In this document: positions 60,106 to 64,000 of the stretch, one piece after another | Numbering within the stretch: position 1 is the first letter of the stretch | Layout of the letters: every line of letters starts with the position of its first letter | Source: Erpobdella octoculata | Taxonomy: Eukaryota > Annelida > Clitellata > Hirudinida > Erpobdellidae | Length of the DNA: 64,000 nt | Direction: 5' to 3' | NCBI GenBank assembly: GCA_963978895.1 | Contig: OZ022240.1 | Location: 40,861,768 to 40,925,767, forward strand | Made by a program: the position numbers and the translations under genes | Notes under the pieces: generated by a model | The model's database searches: none | What the model was told of the DNA's origin: nothing | Seen by the model: the letters and a program-made list of their open reading frames with translations, nothing else

Positions 60106-61062
60106 TTCTCAGACGCTTATTGGGGATCACGTAAAGATATTGGATCACAAGCAACAAAGTGTTGAATAAGCCAGAATTTTACGGAAAACGCTTTTCTATT
60201 CAGAGCTAGTAACTGGCCTAAGATTGGTTGTACAATCTATCTATGTTTCAAAGATCTGAGCATGGGTGGAACGAAATTGTTTGACATTGATATCCCAATA
60301 TGGGAGTATTTTGCATTGGACAGTCTTTAAACATAGTTTATATTATCATAAAAAACAAATGAGCATTCAAAATTTCAGCTTAATCTAATAACGGTGAGTA
60401 AGTTAAAAATTGATTACAAGATTAAGTAAAAGTGCATAGTAAACAAAATGCGTGAAATATTAGCTAAGACAATATTAACTTATGAAAATTAAAGCAGAAG
60501 TAATAAATCACTGAAAAAAATGTTTGTAGCTTTTCCCATGTTTATTTTTTTTACTTGAAATTAAAAACGGGTTGATTTCAAAAATATTAAAAGAATGAGG
60601 GACTATTTTTCCAAAATAAGAAAAGTACATTTACAATTTTTTTATGTTTTTAGTCTAGAAAAATGTAAAACTACAAGTTGAAAAAAAAACTTGAAGCATG
60701 AAATATATAATTTTTCAAAACATGAAGAAACGACTGCCTAAAGTTTAATGAATAAAAATCACTTGAAGGAGGTTTAGTAACTTTTATTTTTTTGGTATAA
60801 GATTAAAAATGGGTTGATAAAAAATGTGTAATAATGACATATTATTGTGTGCAATATTAAAAACTGCTGTTACAATTGTTTTGTTAAAAAATTGTGTATT
60901 TTTTTATAAAGTTTAATTTACTTGTTTGCTATTGTTATTTATAAGTATATAATAAATTAATAAATAAATAAAACAAATCTCAACAATTATGTGATTGCGG
61001 TTTACCTGTGAATTATTCTATATTTATATTTATTATTGTTTATTTGATGCCTCTTAAATTTG
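60106..61062. other. 3' flank of Ig-C
   Basis: 60490-61062 is nearly the same as 1145-1708 downstream of Ig-A, including two AGATTAAAAA(C/T)GGGTTGAT-type motifs. 60106-60480 holds nothing recognised. Confidence 0.6.
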
Positions 61063-63466
61063 TTAAAGTAACCTTGGTAAGTTTTTTCTTCTTTCTTTCC
61101 ATTTTCTGACACATATGACCAGAAGTAAACATAATAGAAGAACAATCAGGATGACTGATATAGTAGTCGCAATTAATACAGTTTCTAATTAAACAGTTTT
61201 AGTCTAATGTAAATTATTATATTTCAAACAAAAACAACATTTGTGTAAAATTTATAATGAAACATTACTTTTGTTACTTTCAGAACTATCATGTCTTTCA
61301 GAAGTTTCAGTTGGAAAAACAAAAAGTTCAATTGGTGTAATTTTGCATTCTTTCGTGGTTTCAATTTGACAGATGGCAGTACAAGTATACAATCCAGTTG
61401 ATTGAATGTCATTTCTTGTTAAAACTGAATTGTTGATTATTTTTGTATTAAATTTCCAGAAATATGAACAATTGATATTATCACTTTTGTCAACAAAACA
61501 ACTTGTATCTTTCATGTTGTTTTCAGTTATGTTGAAATGTCTTTGTAAAGGATATCTAACGTCTGCAATTGCCAATAAAAATTAAAACAGAAAAGTTTGT
61601 TGATAATTAAGTACAAAATAATTGAAAAAAAATACATTTAACTTCTAATGTGGGAAGAAAACATGAATCAAATATCAAACTGTTTTCTACTTCACATTCG
61701 TATGTAATGCCATCAATAAAATATTTAGGTGAAATTTCATCTTGGTGTAAAATTGATTTCATATAGTTTTCTTTCAATTTAATTTTGTGTCTTTTCAAAT
61801 ATTCTTCTACATAAAAACTTTTATTTTTGTTTCTCCCAATCCATCTGATCCAAAACGTTAAATTTGGATTTCCGTAGTAATCAAATGAACAATATCTTTC
61901 AAGTAGATCATCATAAGCTTTCAATCCAGGACAATCGTTTACTCCAATCACAGGATGGTTTATATTGGAATAACATTTCATTTCTTCAAATTGTAATAAG
62001 ATGATATTTAGTGAAACAGTAATTAAAGTTTTTGTAATTTTGTTTATATTAGTGTAAATAATAATTTTTAAATTTAAATTGTTTAACCCAGAAAAAACAA
62101 TTTAACAATAACAATAACTACCGAGGTAGTTGTTTTTATACACGAGTTTATGATGATGCAAAGTAGAACACATTGTTTGTGATGTTCAACGTCCATCTAT
62201 TGCATGTCTGAATTGCATGCAGCTAAATACTCTTTAAAGAAGGTTATGTTTTTAGACGCGGGTTATGATGCGTGTGAAGTTAGCAATATTGCTGGCCGGG
62301 CAAATTTAAAAACATTTGTGTGCATTTGGGGCTGTGCTATACAAAATTGGATGGGGTTTTAAAAATAAAATCTAATGTTATAAGAGCTTTTTTACTGTTC
62401 AACAAAAAAAGTTAGAAGCCTAAAACGACGACTTTTCGACGAAAATTGCATAAAATAAAACTTTCACCAAAGACTGGTAGAAATATTATATTATAATAAA
62501 TTTTAAAGCTATTTCAGCAGGCGCTAATATTATCAGCCTCCGGGGTATGCGATCAATTTTATTATGTGCCCTATTAAATATTTGGTAGTTCAGGATTTAA
62601 GTTTGATAAGTCTATTTTTAGTTGAATTACATTAAATAATTATAAATAGCAAAAAGTCTTTAGTGCTCGATGTCTCGAGTTCGATTATTGCAAAAACAAT
62701 TTTTTTTTTAATATCTCATCTCAAAATTCCCTTGGGCATGGAATGTACTTTAACGACTTTTATCCACTTGTGGTCAACAATTGAATAACGGCTAAAAAAC
62801 TTGGTAATAATAAGGTGCAGCCTATAGAAAAGCGTTCTGGTGACAGTACAGGTAACTGTGTGATTCCAAGGTACTGTTTCTTGGTGCCTCTGAAGTTTAG
62901 CAACTGGCGCTTTTAATAAATTTTTTATTGTAATCCTAAAACAAAATGTTGTTTAATTTCTTAAACAGGCATATAATACAAGTATCACCTTGACAGCATA
63001 TTGGGAAGTGAGTTTAAATGTGATTAAGAGATTTACGCGGACATCATCAACAAACATGTGAAGTTAAAGAAAAGCGAGTTATAAAAATAGTTTACCTTTT
63101 CATAATCAGTTAAAAAAACTAAACTCTAAAATTAAAATTTGAAAATATCTAACTTACCACCAACCACTACTTCAACAGTGCAAGCAATAAATCTTTGTTG
63201 TCCTATTCTGGTTGCTATTTTACACCAATAAGTTCCTGCACTTTCCTCTCTTGCATGAAGTATTGTGATATTACAAAATTGTGTTCCTTTTTGACAAAAA
63301 GCTTCGTAATTTCTCCAATATTTGTTTTCATTCATACTATAAACATTAATTTCAATGCCTCCTACATATGGTTTATAACTCCACGTCAATCTTCTGACAT
63401 TGATGTTATTTAAATTGCATGATAATTCTTTTGATTTTCCAACATTTACGAGTTCAGTTTTTATAT
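61063..63466 (-). CDS. Ig-C: type I membrane receptor with three Ig-like domains (first exon beyond window)
   Basis: The four exons seen are 63158-63466, 61636-61983, 61269-61562 and 61063-61184, all phase 1 joined. The V exon has the same 309 bases as in Ig-A and Ig-B (ELSCNLNN; KYWRNYEAFC; ESAGTYWC). Domain 2 shows ERYCSFDYYGNPNLTFWI and ITYECEVEN; domain 3 shows DNINCSYFWKF and TGLYTCTAIC. Relative to Ig-A the end of exon 4 is six codons shorter (no repeated EIHENPEIHE-type linker). The transmembrane exon is followed by the basic tail RKWKERRKNLPRLL. The region 63467-64000 matches the Ig-A first intron up to about 150 bp short of the signal-peptide exon, which must lie just outside the window. 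It is close to Ig-A over exons, introns and flanks, a recent duplicate. Confidence 0.85.
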
Positions 63467-64000
63467 CTGAAGTAATGAGATATTACAAATTAAAGTCACA
63501 TTTTAGTTCAGTTTTTAAGTACGTTTGAAAATTTATAATGAAAATGATTAAATTTGTTTTTATTTATGAACGCTAATTGTATGGTTGGTATTAACAAAAC
63601 GTGTAAAAAACTTTTCAATTTTTATGCTTCAGGTCTGATTAATTAGTATTTGACAACACATAAACAGAATAGGGTTATTCAAAATTAAGAGTGAATTAAA
63701 ACAATATAATTTTTTAGTATTATTAATAATAATAAAACTTTAACAAAAAAAATGGTTTCTTTAGCCAGAAAACATTTTTATTATAATTTTATTCGAATTG
63801 TTTTAAATATAAAAAGGATCTGCTATTTCCAAATATCTATCACGTATGAAATAAGCTCAGATTTTGAAAAAGACAGCTGCTTGCCGCCATTAAGACTCTA
63901 GTTTTATAAATTCGTCTTTACATTATTTTGCTAAAACGTTTGAGTTACATTCAGGTTTAATAAAAATGATATTACAAAATAGAACAAAAATGACATTAAC

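Overview
The window is AT-rich (by eye well under 35% GC) eukaryotic DNA with short exons, AT-rich GT–AG introns, long microsatellites and many decayed retrotransposons. Animal-type immunoglobulin-superfamily receptors and a calpain-7-like family make it metazoan. A cnidarian of the Hydra type is my best guess from composition and gene architecture, but nothing in the sequence proves the taxon.

All recognisable host genes lie on the minus strand and belong to two families that alternate along the window. (1) Type I membrane receptors with a signal peptide, a V-type Ig domain, two further Ig-like domains, one transmembrane helix and a short basic tail: Ig-A (1709-4841), Ig-B (19781-21713), Ig-C (61063 to past the right edge) and a lone signal-peptide exon (38621-38687). 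Every intron of these genes is phase 1. (2) A calpain-7 (CAPN7)-like family with a CysPc-type domain followed by two C2-like domains: P1 (8355-12286), P3 (29286-33186) and P5 (48110-51875) are open through 13 phase-matched exons; P2 (23600-28059) and P4 (42826-45167) are broken; P0 (left edge) is a scrap. In the three intact copies the catalytic cysteine position is glutamate, so they look like pseudoproteases.

Reading left to right the order is P0 scrap, Ig-A, P1, repeat R; Ig-B, P2 (broken), P3, repeat R; Ig exon remnant, P4 (broken), P5, repeat R; Ig-C. The simplest reading is a tandemly amplified cassette of one Ig receptor plus one or two CAPN7-like pseudocalpains, with an AT-rich interspersed repeat (here called R) at the joints. 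Whether the two products act together is not shown by the sequence. Clustered, duplicated, gene-converted IgSF receptors recall allorecognition or immune loci, which is inference.

Mobile DNA: a 5'-truncated R4/Dong-like LINE flanked by TAA repeats (16763-18788); a CR1-like LINE (41350-42470) and several CR1 tails; a tRNA-derived SINE (26640-27020); a foldback-type DNA element (46076-47501) with an 8-bp target duplication and a matching empty site at 28701-28708; a Copia-type element (53451-57376) with a long intact gag-pol reading frame but no 3' end; and a 54-bp perfect palindrome (23294-23347). The remaining long non-coding stretches are mostly paralogous flanks of the amplified cassettes.
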